Positions 16,787-24,787 of a stretch of DNA of 64,000 nucleotides are shown here, in pieces. Position 1 is the stretch's first letter. Every line of letters starts with the position of its first letter. This DNA is from DATKRB01 sp035532415 (lineage in GTDB: Bacteria; Actinomycetota; Acidimicrobiia; Acidimicrobiales; RAAP-2). The notes beneath the pieces were generated by a model, which was given only the letters and a program-made list of their open reading frames with translations, did not search any database and had not been told where the DNA came from. The DNA is taken from NCBI GenBank assembly GCA_035532415.1, contig DATKRB010000010.1, forward strand, positions 33,015 through 97,014. The letters are read 5' to 3'. The position numbers and the translations under genes are program-made.

Positions 16787-18162
16787 CCGGCCCAGCGACG
16801 ACGGTCCCAGCCGTGACGGCCCAGTTGACCCGAGCGGTGCCCTACCCGTGGCCCTACCACGGCGGGCTCGACCCGAAGCGCTGCGCACTCGTCGCCTGCC
16901 GTGATCCGCGGTGGAGGGTGCCGGGTCCGGACTCCGACGCCGCCGACGCCGCCCTCGCCGCCTTGGCGGGTGCCGTCTCTGCGGCCGGGGGACGGGTGGT
17001 GCTGGTCGTACCGGGTGTTGCCGGCTCCGGGGCCCGCGCCGACGACGCGGGCCCCGGAGCGGTCCCCGGCACCACGGTCGTCCGGGCGCCGGCCACCAGT
17101 GGGTTCTTCGGCTCGGACCTCCACGGCGTCCTGCGCCGTGGAGGGGTCACCGATCTGCTGGTGGCAGGCTGGGGGCTCGAGGGCCCCGTGCACTCGACGC
17201 TCCGGGCGGCGAACGACCAGGGATATGAATGCCTGCTGGTACCCGACGCCTCCACGCCCGTGGACGCGGGATCGGTTGCCGCGGCCGCCTCCATGGTGGC
17301 GTTCTCGGGCGGCATCTTCGGCGCCCACGCCCCTGCCGCCGACGTCTGCGCCGCCCTGGGCCCGCCGGCCGGGCCGGCGGCCGGGCCGGCGATGCTCCCC
17401 CCGCAAACCCTCACCCGATCACTGGTCGAACAGGAGACGCAAGTGACCGATCATCGGACCGCCGGGCACGTGCTCGTCCAAGCCGATCCCTATCCGTGGC
17501 CGTTCGACGGGGAGCTCGACCCCGCCCGCACCGCCCTGATCCTGATCGACTGGCAGGTCGACTTCTGCGGGCCGGGCGGCTACGTCGACCGGATGGGCTA
17601 CGACCTGTCGCTCACCCGGGCCGGCCTCCAGCCCACGGCGCGGGTCCTCGAGCGGGCCAGGCGGTGGGGCTGGACGATCGTGCACACCCGTGAGGGTCAT
17701 CGTCCGGACCTGGCCGACTGTCCTCCCAACAAGCTCTGGCGTTCCAAGCGGATCGGGGCCGGGATCGGCGACGACGGCCCCTGCGGCCGCATCCTCGTGC
17801 GGGGTGAGCCGGGTTGGGAGATCGTGCCCGAGGTGGCGCCCGCGCCCGGCGAGCTGGTGGTGGACAAGCCCGGCAAGGGAGCCTTTTACGCCACCGATCT
17901 CGGGCTGCTGCTCGAGATCAGGGGCATCACCCACCTGGTCTTCACGGGCATCACCACCGACGTGTGCGTGCACACCACCATGCGCGACGCCAACGACCGG
18001 GGGTACGAGTGCCTGCTGCTCGCCGACTGTTCCGGGGCGACCGACGTCGGGAACTACGAGGCCGCGCTCAAGATGGTGACCATGCAGGGCGGGGTCTTCG
18101 GGGCCGTCGCCGGCTCCGAGGCCCTCTTCGCGGCGGTCGAGCGGGACGGGATGGTGGCGTGA
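16783..18162 (+). CDS. Biuret-hydrolase-like cysteine hydrolase fused behind an inactive copy
   Basis: One uninterrupted 459-codon frame from GTG 16783 (overlapping the previous stop) to 18162. Residues 221-459 are an isochorismatase-fold hydrolase closely resembling biuret amidohydrolase BiuH (ADPYPWPF, DFCGPGGYVDRMGYDLSL, HTREGHRPDLAD, IGAGIGDDGPCGR). Counted from Val221 the triad falls at Asp36, Lys142 and Cys175 with Gln215, the positions I recall for Rhizobium BiuH. Residues 1-190 are a diverged duplicate (PYPWPYHGGLDP, RAANDQGYECLL, GGIFGAH) in which Asp, Lys, Cys and Gln align with Arg, Ala, Pro and Ser, so it should be inactive. A Gly/Pro/Ala linker joins them. Frameshift error cannot be excluded. 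Confidence 0.88.
   Translation: MTGPATTVPAVTAQLTRAVPYPWPYHGGLDPKRCALVACRDPRWRVPGPDSDAADAALAALAGAVSAAGGRVVLVVPGVAGSGARADDAGPGAVPGTTVVRAPATSGFFGSDLHGVLRRGGVTDLLVAGWGLEGPVHSTLRAANDQGYECLLVPDASTPVDAGSVAAAASMVAFSGGIFGAHAPAADVCAALGPPAGPAAGPAMLPPQTLTRSLVEQETQVTDHRTAGHVLVQADPYPWPFDGELDPARTALILIDWQVDFCGPGGYVDRMGYDLSLTRAGLQPTARVLERARRWGWTIVHTREGHRPDLADCPPNKLWRSKRIGAGIGDDGPCGRILVRGEPGWEIVPEVAPAPGELVVDKPGKGAFYATDLGLLLEIRGITHLVFTGITTDVCVHTTMRDANDRGYECLLLADCSGATDVGNYEAALKMVTMQGGVFGAVAGSEALFAAVERDGMVA
17432..17445 (+). promoter_or_regulatory. Internal ribosome binding site and GTG start of the active hydrolase
   Basis: AGGAGA at 17432-17437 lies 5 bases before an in-frame GTG at 17443. Initiation here would give a free 239-residue hydrolase whose length and catalytic numbering match stand-alone BiuH, beside the 459-residue fusion. 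Confidence 0.55.
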
Positions 18163-19661
18163 GCATCCCGGGGAACGCCGTCGCCTCCCGCTCGTTCGAC
18201 GACGCCCGCGAGCTGCTCCACGGGCTCGAGGTGCCCGCCCCCGCCGCCCCGCCCCCCCTTTCCCTCACCGGCTCCCATCTGGGGCCGTACCCGGCGATGA
18301 TGCCCCCGCCGCCCCTTCCGGCCTACGTCGGCCGGGGTGGAGGCAGCAGGCTTCCCCCCCCGAACGGCGGCGCGGCGATCACGGAGGTGGCGGCTGCCGT
18401 CGCCCGGGGGTCGATCTCGGCACGGCAGCTCTTGGAGCAGTCCCTCGACGCCTTGGCCGGGACCGGGCATCTCGGTGCGATGGTGCATCTCGACGCCGCC
18501 TCCCTGCGCCGTGAGGCGGACGTGCTCGACACCGAGGCGGCAGCGGGTCAGGTACGAGGGCCGTTGCACGGGGTACCGGTGACCGTGAAGGACGTGATCC
18601 ACGTGACGGGGATGCCGACCCGGGCGGGTTCGGCAGCCTACGAGTCGTTGTCGCCCGCCGAGGGGACCGGGGTGGCCCGGTTGCGAGCCGCGGGGGCACT
18701 GATCATGGGCAAGGTCGCGACCCACGAGTTCGCGTTGGGCGTCACCACGCCCCAGTGCCGTAACCCGCACGACCCCGAGGCCATCTCGGGGGGATCCAGC
18801 GGCGGCTCGGCCATCGCCGTGGCCACCGGGGTCGGCCTGGCCTCCCTCGGGACCGACACCCGGGCGTCGCTTCGGGTGCCCGCCGCACTCTGCGGGGTGG
18901 TCGGGTTCAAGCCGACGCTGGGCCGGGTGCCGATCGACGGCATCGTGCCGCTGTCGTGGACGATGGACCACCTGGGACCGATCGCCCGCACCGTGGCCGA
19001 CGCATCCGCGGTGCTGGAGGTCCTGGCCGGACCCGGGGGCCTGGGCAGCGGCCCCGGGCGCACCCGGTCGAGGCCCGTGGTGGGGGTGGTGCCCGCCATC
19101 CTCGAGGAGGCCGACGGCGCGGTGGCCGATGCGGTCGACGGCGCCCTGGGGGTGCTGTCGGGGCTCGGGTGCCCGGTGTCGGTGGTACCCGGCCCGGGCT
19201 CCGAGGACCTTGACGTTGCCAACGCCCTCGGGCTGCTCATCAGCCGCAGCGAGGCGGCCGCCTTCCACCGTTCGCAGGGTACCGACCTCGACCGGTGCAT
19301 CCCCGAGGTGCGCGACCAGCTCCGGGCGGCGCAGGAGATCACGGCCGTGGACTATCTGGAGGCCCAGCGCCAGCGCAGTGCTCTGGCCGACCGCACCCTG
19401 GCCGCCCTGGCCGGGGTGGACGTGCTGGTCACGCCGACCACCCCGGTGCCGGCGCCCTCCCGCGACGACTACGAGGACTACCTGCTCGTGCTCTCCCGCA
19501 ACGCCATCATCTGGAGCCTGGTCGGGAGCCCGGCGCTCTCGCTGCCCTGCGGCGCCGCGGGAAGGTTGCCCATCGGGGTGCAGTTGACGGCGGCGCCCGG
19601 CGCCGAGCGGCTGCTCGCCCGTATCGGCACCATGCTCGAGCAGGCACTGGCGGCCCGATGA
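18159..19661 (+). CDS. Amidase-signature family hydrolase
   Basis: A 500-residue amidase-signature enzyme. Catalytic Lys144 (VTVKDV), cis-Ser213 (SGGSSGGS) and nucleophile Ser237 are present, but the oxyanion loop reads TDTRASLRVP where most members have TDTGGS. About 75 extra N-terminal residues, Pro-rich and without homology I can recognise, precede the domain. Relatives in ureide pathways are AtzE (1-carboxybiuret hydrolase) and allophanate hydrolase; the C-terminal domain of AtzF is absent. Following a biuret hydrolase and before an AtzH-like gene, it probably hydrolyses allophanate or a carboxylated product. GTG 18159 overlaps the previous stop. Confidence 0.88.
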   Translation: MSIPGNAVASRSFDDARELLHGLEVPAPAAPPPLSLTGSHLGPYPAMMPPPPLPAYVGRGGGSRLPPPNGGAAITEVAAAVARGSISARQLLEQSLDALAGTGHLGAMVHLDAASLRREADVLDTEAAAGQVRGPLHGVPVTVKDVIHVTGMPTRAGSAAYESLSPAEGTGVARLRAAGALIMGKVATHEFALGVTTPQCRNPHDPEAISGGSSGGSAIAVATGVGLASLGTDTRASLRVPAALCGVVGFKPTLGRVPIDGIVPLSWTMDHLGPIARTVADASAVLEVLAGPGGLGSGPGRTRSRPVVGVVPAILEEADGAVADAVDGALGVLSGLGCPVSVVPGPGSEDLDVANALGLLISRSEAAAFHRSQGTDLDRCIPEVRDQLRAAQEITAVDYLEAQRQRSALADRTLAALAGVDVLVTPTTPVPAPSRDDYEDYLLVLSRNAIIWSLVGSPALSLPCGAAGRLPIGVQLTAAPGAERLLARIGTMLEQALAAR

Positions 19662-20071
19662 CGCCGACCGTCGACCTGCCCGGCGTCGTGGCCCAGGTGA
19701 CCGCCGCCTTCGACGCCTACGAGGCGGCCCTGGTGGCCGGCGACACCGCCGTGCTGAACGAGCTGTTCTGGGAGAGCCCGCTCACGGTGCGCTTCGGGGT
19801 GGGCGACGCCCAAACCGGCCATGAGGCGCTGGCCCGCTGGCGGGCGGCCCAGCCGCCACTCCCGTCGGGCCGGACCTTGGCCGACACCCGGGTGGTCGGC
19901 CTGGGCGAGGACGTCGCCGTCGTGACGACCACCTTCCGCTATCCGGGCCGGCCGACGGTGGGGCGCCAGTCCCAGACCTGGGTCCGGATGCCCGAAGGGT
20001 GGCGGATCGTCAGCGCCCACGTCTCCGAGGTGCCCTGCGGGCAGGCCGCGGGCACCCGACCACGCTCCTGA
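19658..20071 (+). CDS. AtzH-like / HpxZ-family protein
   Basis: A 137-residue cystatin/NTF2-fold protein of the AtzH-like (DUF3225) family: YEAALVAGDTAVLNELFW, VRFGVGDAQTGHEAL and a final QTWVRMPEGWRIVSAHVS. In Pseudomonas cyanurate catabolism and in the oxalurate pathway, such genes accompany an AtzE/HpxY-type amidase; their own activity is not clearly known. ATG 19658 overlaps the amidase stop (ATGA). This is the last gene of the operon; its final codons form one arm of the terminator. Confidence 0.88.
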   Translation: MTPTVDLPGVVAQVTAAFDAYEAALVAGDTAVLNELFWESPLTVRFGVGDAQTGHEALARWRAAQPPLPSGRTLADTRVVGLGEDVAVVTTTFRYPGRPTVGRQSQTWVRMPEGWRIVSAHVSEVPCGQAAGTRPRS

Positions 20072-20101
20072 GGTCCAGACGGGGCCTCAGGAGCGTGGTC
20101 G
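20057..20101. terminator. 17-bp perfect bidirectional terminator hairpin
   Basis: CGACCACGCTCCTGAGG (20057-20073) and CCTCAGGAGCGTGGTCG (20085-20101) are exact reverse complements around an 11-base loop; two further G-C pairs and a wobble can extend the stem. The left arm contains the last codons and stop of the AtzH-like gene. It separates two convergent genes and so can serve both. No T-run. Confidence 0.85.
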
Positions 20102-20127
20102 TTCTCCGGAGGGCCCCTCGAGCTCGA

Positions 20128-21336
20128 TCAGACGACCGCGCCGCTGATCTTGGCCTGAATGATCCGCTCCTCGTCCCACCCGATGGACGCCAGGACCTCG
20201 TCGGCGTCCCCCGAGAACGCCGGAGCGGGAGCGAGGGTCGGCAGGCTCCGGTCGAACTGAATGGGCGTCGAGACGAGCGGCAAGGTGTGCCCGCCCCCGT
20301 AGTGGACCGTCTGCACGTAGCCGTTGGCCAGGGCCTGCGGATCCACGGCGAGGTCGCCGGCGCGCTGGATCACGTCCCACTGCCCCCGTTGGGTCGAGAG
20401 CGCCTTCCTCCAATGGTCGAGCGGCCGGGACAGGAACGTCTTGTCGAGCTCCGCCACGACCTCCTTCACGTTGGAGGCGCGAGACGCCGAGTCCGCGAAC
20501 CTCGGATCGCCGAGGAGGTCCTCACGGCCGATGGCCTTGCAGAATCCCTCCCAGTAGGCGTCGGGTTGGAGCATGCACAGTGCGATCCATCGACCGTCGG
20601 CCGTCGGGTAGTTGTTGACGAGCGGGTTGAAGGCGTTCTGGCGACTGCCGCTCTTGGGCATCTCGGCCAGCCCGGCCTGGTGCGCACCGACGATGGCCAT
20701 CTGCATCGCCCACATGGCGGTGCCGAGGAGAGCACCCTCCACCAGGCAGCCCTCGCCGGTCCGGCTCTTGCGCACCAGGGCGGCCGCGATGCCGCCGGCG
20801 AGCGCGATCCCCGACAACGAGTCCCCGAACGCTCCCGACGGCATGCCGATCGGGTCGTGACCGTCCGGCGTGACCCCCGACGAGACGCCACCGCGGGACC
20901 AGAACGAGATGGAGTCGTACCCGCCCTTGCCCGCCTCGGGCCCCTGGGGTCCGGCGCCGGTGCCGGCGGCGTAAATGATGCTCGGGTTCTTGGACCTGAT
21001 GGTCTCGGCGTCGATGCCCAGCTTGGACCGGGACCCGGGGAGGATACTGGTGAGGAAGACGTCCGCGTCGGCGACGAGCTCGTGAACGACCGCCTGAGCT
21101 TCGGGTTGCGTGAGATCGAGAGCGATGCCCTTCTTGTTGCGGTTCCACACCTCCCATGTGTACGCGGGGCCGTCCGATTGCACCCCGCCGACGACCAGGG
21201 AGCGGATGGGGTCGCCTTCGGGCCCCTCGATCTTGATCACGTCAGCGCCCCACTCGGCCAGAGCGGCTCCGGCGGAGGGCACGTACGCCCACATCGAGAC
21301 CTCAACCACCTTCACGCCGTTCAGCACCCCGCTCAT
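20128..21336 (-). CDS. CaiB/BaiF-family CoA-transferase
   Basis: A 402-residue family III CoA-transferase. The N-terminus LNGVKVVEVSMWAYVPSAG and EWGADVIKIEGPEGDP are diagnostic; GAFGDSLSGIALAGGIAAAL carries the catalytic Asp that forms the aspartyl-CoA anhydride. These enzymes move CoA between acids (racemases of alpha-methylacyl-CoA belong to the same family). The acyl group is unknown. The start at 21336 has AAGAGGAGAG upstream; the frame stays open further upstream but without this signal. The gene stands alone, convergent with the ureide operon and divergent from the rhodanese gene. Confidence 0.9.
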   Translation of the reverse strand: MSGVLNGVKVVEVSMWAYVPSAGAALAEWGADVIKIEGPEGDPIRSLVVGGVQSDGPAYTWEVWNRNKKGIALDLTQPEAQAVVHELVADADVFLTSILPGSRSKLGIDAETIRSKNPSIIYAAGTGAGPQGPEAGKGGYDSISFWSRGGVSSGVTPDGHDPIGMPSGAFGDSLSGIALAGGIAAALVRKSRTGEGCLVEGALLGTAMWAMQMAIVGAHQAGLAEMPKSGSRQNAFNPLVNNYPTADGRWIALCMLQPDAYWEGFCKAIGREDLLGDPRFADSASRASNVKEVVAELDKTFLSRPLDHWRKALSTQRGQWDVIQRAGDLAVDPQALANGYVQTVHYGGGHTLPLVSTPIQFDRSLPTLAPAPAFSGDADEVLASIGWDEERIIQAKISGAVV

Positions 21337-21459
21337 GCGGCCTCTCCTCTTTCGTCCCCGTGCCCGATCGGGCGGTGTCAGTATCGCGTACACGGGCAGC
21401 CGGCTCGCAGTGGGGGTGACGACCCGGTGGTGGTGCTGTGGCCGCAAGTGGCTGCCAGG

Positions 21460-21475
21460 ATACCCCATAGGGTAT
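21460..21475 (+). promoter_or_regulatory. CstR/CsoR-like operator before the rhodanese-dioxygenase gene
   Basis: ATACCC-CATA-GGGTAT, a perfect 6-4-6 inverted repeat, 34 bases before ATG 21510. CstR, the persulfide-sensing CsoR-family repressor, uses ATACCC-type operators before rhodanese and persulfide dioxygenase genes. A -10-like TATATT (21473-21478) overlaps the right arm, which fits repression. The repressor gene itself is not in the window. Confidence 0.7.
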
Positions 21476-21509
21476 ATTGGCAGGGTTCTCGTCCCTGGGA
21501 GGGATACCG

Positions 21510-22646
21510 ATGGTGAGCAGCGACAGCGAAGGCAGGGGACCGGGCCCGGACCCCCGGCGCGGCGGTGGCGAGATCACGGCCGACGAGCTGGTGGGCCGCC
21601 TCGGCACGGATCGCGCCCCGATGGTGGTGGACGTCCGCGAGCCCGCGGAGTTCGTCGAGTGGTCGATCGCGGGTGCCCGGAACATCCCGATGTCCGAGCT
21701 GGGCGAGCGGATCGCCGAGCTCGATCACGATCGGGAGGTCGTCGTGGTGTGCGCCAAGGGCGCGAGGTCGAGGGCGGTGGTCGACGCGCTCGGCGCGGCG
21801 GGGGTGGCCGCCTCGGGACTCCTCGGGGGGATGGAGGCGTGGGCGTCGGTGTACGACACGGCCCTCGTCGACCTCGAGCTCGCCGAGATCGTGCAGGTCC
21901 GGCGGCGCGGCAAGGGATGCCTCTCCTACGTCGTGGGTGCCGGGGAGGAGGCCTTCGTCGTCGATCCCTCGCTCGACACCGGGCGCTACCTCGACGTGGC
22001 CGCGCGACGGGGGTGGCACGTCACCCGGGTCTTCGACACCCACCTGCACGCCGACCACGTGAGTGGCGCGAGGGCGCTGGCCGCCGAGGCCGGGGCATCG
22101 CTCCACCTCAACCCTGCCGACAGCTTCGAGTTCCCTTTCGAGCCCATGGTCGACGGGCAGTGGTTCGAGTTGGGACCCAACGTCCATTTCGGCGTCACCA
22201 TCTTCGGCACGCCGGGTCACACGAAGGGATCGACCGTTCTTGAGGTGGGCGGTCGCGCCATCCTGACCGGCGACACGTTGTTCGTCGACGGGGTGGGGCG
22301 TCCGGACCTGGCCGAGCGGGTGGAGGAGTTCGCGCACGACCTCTACCGGTCGCTCCACGCGAAGCTCCTGGCCCTGCCCGAGGACGTGCTCGTCCTCCCC
22401 GCCCACTACGGGGACAAGGTGGACGTCCCCCCGGGGGCGCCGGTGGCGGCCTCGCTGGCCACCCTGCGCCGGTCTCTGGAGCAGCTCGACTGGGACGAGC
22501 CGACCTTCGTGGCCTGGGCGGCCTCGCGGGCGACTCCCCGCCCGCCCAACTACGCCGAGATCATCAGCGTGAACATGGGCAGGCACAGCCTCTCCGCAGA
22601 GGAGAGCCTCCGCCTCGAGCTCGGCCCGAACCGGTGCGCAGCATGA
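21510..22646 (+). CDS. Rhodanese - persulfide dioxygenase-like (MBL) fusion
   Basis: A 378-residue protein. Residues 20-115 form a rhodanese domain with catalytic Cys81 in VCAKGARS. Residues 125-345 form a metallo-beta-lactamase domain of the ETHE1/persulfide dioxygenase type: HLHADH (His178, His180, Asp182, His183), TPGHTKGS, TGDTLFVDGVGRPDL and LPAHYGD. Such proteins oxidise glutathione- or low-molecular-weight persulfides to sulfite and pass sulfane sulfur through the rhodanese, detoxifying sulfide. Here the rhodanese comes first, the reverse of CstB-like order. ATG 21510 follows TGGGAGGGA. The CstR-like operator upstream supports the sulfide role. Confidence 0.9.
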   Translation: MVSSDSEGRGPGPDPRRGGGEITADELVGRLGTDRAPMVVDVREPAEFVEWSIAGARNIPMSELGERIAELDHDREVVVVCAKGARSRAVVDALGAAGVAASGLLGGMEAWASVYDTALVDLELAEIVQVRRRGKGCLSYVVGAGEEAFVVDPSLDTGRYLDVAARRGWHVTRVFDTHLHADHVSGARALAAEAGASLHLNPADSFEFPFEPMVDGQWFELGPNVHFGVTIFGTPGHTKGSTVLEVGGRAILTGDTLFVDGVGRPDLAERVEEFAHDLYRSLHAKLLALPEDVLVLPAHYGDKVDVPPGAPVAASLATLRRSLEQLDWDEPTFVAWAASRATPRPPNYAEIISVNMGRHSLSAEESLRLELGPNRCAA

Positions 22647-22720
22647 CGGGGGACCCCTCGGGAGGAAGGGCGGGGTGCCGTGAGGCGTCCACCGCCTGGG
22701 TGACCGGGCTACGGGGCCGC

Positions 22721-22726
22721 TAGCAT
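22721..22726 (+). promoter_or_regulatory. -10 element before the LLM oxidoreductase
   Basis: TAGCAT (TANNNT) with GGTGAC as a weak -35 about 16 bases upstream; predicts a leader of roughly 30 bases before ATG 22762. Confidence 0.45.
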
Positions 22727-22761
22727 CTGGGCCACCAGCGTGTCGTCACAGGGGGGGCATC

Positions 22762-23907
22762 ATGCACTGCGGGGTAATGGTCACCGGCTACAACCAGGGC
22801 GACTGGGATCGCCTCATGACCGAGGATTACGACCGGCCGCCGACCGTGCCGGATCACGTCAACATGGACGACACGTTGTACTTGGGTGAGCTGGTCGAGC
22901 CACTGGGGTTCGACTCCATCTGGGCGACCGAGCACTACGGCTCGGCCTACTCCATGCAGCCGAACCCGCTGCAATGGCTCGCCTACTGGGCAGGGCGCAC
23001 GACACGCGTGGACGTCGGGACCGCGGTGATCGTCGCTCCCTGGTGGAACCCGGTGCGGCTGGCGCACGAGATCTCGATGCTCGACATCCTGCTGAAGGGC
23101 CGCCGCCTGCACCTCGGGATCGGGCGGGGCGTGGCGCCTCACGAGTACGCATCGCTGGGCATCCCGATAGAGGAGTCGCACACCTATTTTTACGACGTGG
23201 TCAACGCCATCCGGGCGGCCGACGGCAAGGAGCGCTTCACTTTCGACGGTGCGGTGTACAAGATCCCCCCGACGAGCATCCGGCCCCAGGCGCGCCACAA
23301 GGGCGATCTCACCACCAACATCAAGGCGGCGTTCTCCACCGAGAAGTCGGCGAGGCTCGCTGCAGAGAACGGGCTCGGCCAGATGTTCGTGTCCGGCGAC
23401 GACCTCGATTCGATGACGGCCGGGGTGACCCGGTTCAACCAGATCCGTGCGGAGCTCGGCCTCCCCCCGGACCAGCCCACCACCCTGCTCTGGATGTACT
23501 GCGCGGAGACGTCCGCCGAGGCCGAGGAGGGATGGGAGTACTTCCACAACCAGCTGACCGCCGCCCAGCACCACTACTTCGAGTGGAACAACCCCGGGTT
23601 CGAGGGGATCAACGGGTACGAGGAGTACCTCCTGCGCCAGGCTGCCGACGTCGGCGTGGCCGATGCCGCCCTCGCGAGCCGCCGGGCGACCCAGCCCATC
23701 GGGACGCCCGACGAGATCATCGACAAGATCAAGACGCTGCAGGGGGCCATCAGCCTCGAGACACTGGTGATCCACGACTTTTACGGCGGCATGCCCCGGG
23801 AGAAGGCCGAGAGGAGCCTCCGGCTGTTCGCCGAGAAGGTCCTGCCCGCCGTGCAGGCGATGGACACGCCCATCAATCCTGCCTCGCTCGGACGGGCCCC
23901 GAGCTGA
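22762..23907 (+). CDS. LLM-class flavin-dependent oxidoreductase
   Basis: A 381-residue luciferase-like monooxygenase. LVEPLGFDSIWATEHYG and VDVGTAVIVAPWWNPVRLAHEISMLDIL (read as landmarks WATEHYG and NPVRLAHE) are family blocks; LGIGRGVAPHEY is the phosphate-binding loop, and PIGTPDEIIDKI the C-terminal block. The length fits alkanal-monooxygenase-like FMN enzymes rather than the shorter F420 group. Substrate unknown. A Gly-rich Shine-Dalgarno (CAGGGGGGGC) precedes ATG 22762. The alpha/beta hydrolase gene follows after 11 bases, so the two are probably one operon. Confidence 0.88.
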   Translation: MHCGVMVTGYNQGDWDRLMTEDYDRPPTVPDHVNMDDTLYLGELVEPLGFDSIWATEHYGSAYSMQPNPLQWLAYWAGRTTRVDVGTAVIVAPWWNPVRLAHEISMLDILLKGRRLHLGIGRGVAPHEYASLGIPIEESHTYFYDVVNAIRAADGKERFTFDGAVYKIPPTSIRPQARHKGDLTTNIKAAFSTEKSARLAAENGLGQMFVSGDDLDSMTAGVTRFNQIRAELGLPPDQPTTLLWMYCAETSAEAEEGWEYFHNQLTAAQHHYFEWNNPGFEGINGYEEYLLRQAADVGVADAALASRRATQPIGTPDEIIDKIKTLQGAISLETLVIHDFYGGMPREKAERSLRLFAEKVLPAVQAMDTPINPASLGRAPS

Positions 23908-23918
23908 GCGGGGGGCCG

Positions 23919-24722
23919 GTGGAGAGCGGGCGGTCGGCCGTCAGGGGGGCGGACCTCGCGTACGAGCGCCGGGGAGCCGGTCCCGACCTCATCTGGGGCC
24001 ACGGGCTCTCGATGAACCGGGTCAGCGACGCGGAGATGGCGCTGCTCGACTGGGATCGCATCCCTGCCACGGTCGTCCGTTACGACGCCCGGGGCCACGG
24101 CGAGTCCCAGTCCACGCCGACGCTCTCGGGTTACAGCTGGTCGGAGCTGGCCCGCGACCAGCTGGGTCTCGCCGACGCGCTCGGTATCGAAGCCTACGTC
24201 GCGGCGGGCGCGTCCATGGGCTGCGGTACGGCGTTGCACGCAGCCGTGATCGCCCCGGGCCGCGTCCGGGCGCTGGTCCTCGTCATTCCGCCCACCGCCT
24301 GGGAGGCCCGCGCCGCACAGGCCGAGCAATGGGCGTCTTCCGCGGACATCATCGAGAACGACGGTGTCGAAGCGGTCATCGCCGCCCGGGCCGAGCTGGA
24401 TCCTCCCGATCCCTACCGTGGCGACGATGCTCGTCGCGAAAGGCAGGCAGCGGCGACGAGAGCATGGGCGCCGTGGCGTCTGGCCCTGGTCATGCGCGGG
24501 GCGGCCACCGCGGACCTGCCGGACCGGTCCGACGTGGCCACCATCGCGATACCCACCCTTGTCCTCGCCTGGACGGGTGACCCGGTCCACCCCGTATCGG
24601 TTGCCCGAGAGCTGGCAGATCTCCTCCCGCAGTCCGAGTTGCACGTCGCGTCGACCGGTTCGGACCTCGAGTCATGGTCCGAGCTGACGAGGACCTTCCT
24701 CTCCGGCCTCGCCCGGGCGTGA
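23919..24722 (+). CDS. Alpha/beta-fold hydrolase
   Basis: A 267-residue alpha/beta hydrolase with YDARGHGES before the elbow, nucleophile Ser99 in GASMGCG and a possible acid in WTGDPVHP. The C-terminal region that normally gives GxxH reads STGSDLESW, with no His at the expected place; His in DPVHP is the only nearby candidate. The enzyme may be inactive, or use another residue. GTG 23919 is the best start given the spacing of 11 bases from the LLM gene. Probably acts with the LLM oxidoreductase on one substrate (inference). Confidence 0.75.
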   Translation: MESGRSAVRGADLAYERRGAGPDLIWGHGLSMNRVSDAEMALLDWDRIPATVVRYDARGHGESQSTPTLSGYSWSELARDQLGLADALGIEAYVAAGASMGCGTALHAAVIAPGRVRALVLVIPPTAWEARAAQAEQWASSADIIENDGVEAVIAARAELDPPDPYRGDDARRERQAAATRAWAPWRLALVMRGAATADLPDRSDVATIAIPTLVLAWTGDPVHPVSVARELADLLPQSELHVASTGSDLESWSELTRTFLSGLARA

Positions 24723-24787
24723 CCGACGCAGCTCTTCGATGTCACTCCGACGCCGTCGGGTTCGGCGGGGACCCGGGAGTGTGCCGC

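Noticed and set aside
20057..20101. Operator site rather than terminator
   Set aside because: Position between convergent genes and overlap with a stop codon fit termination better.
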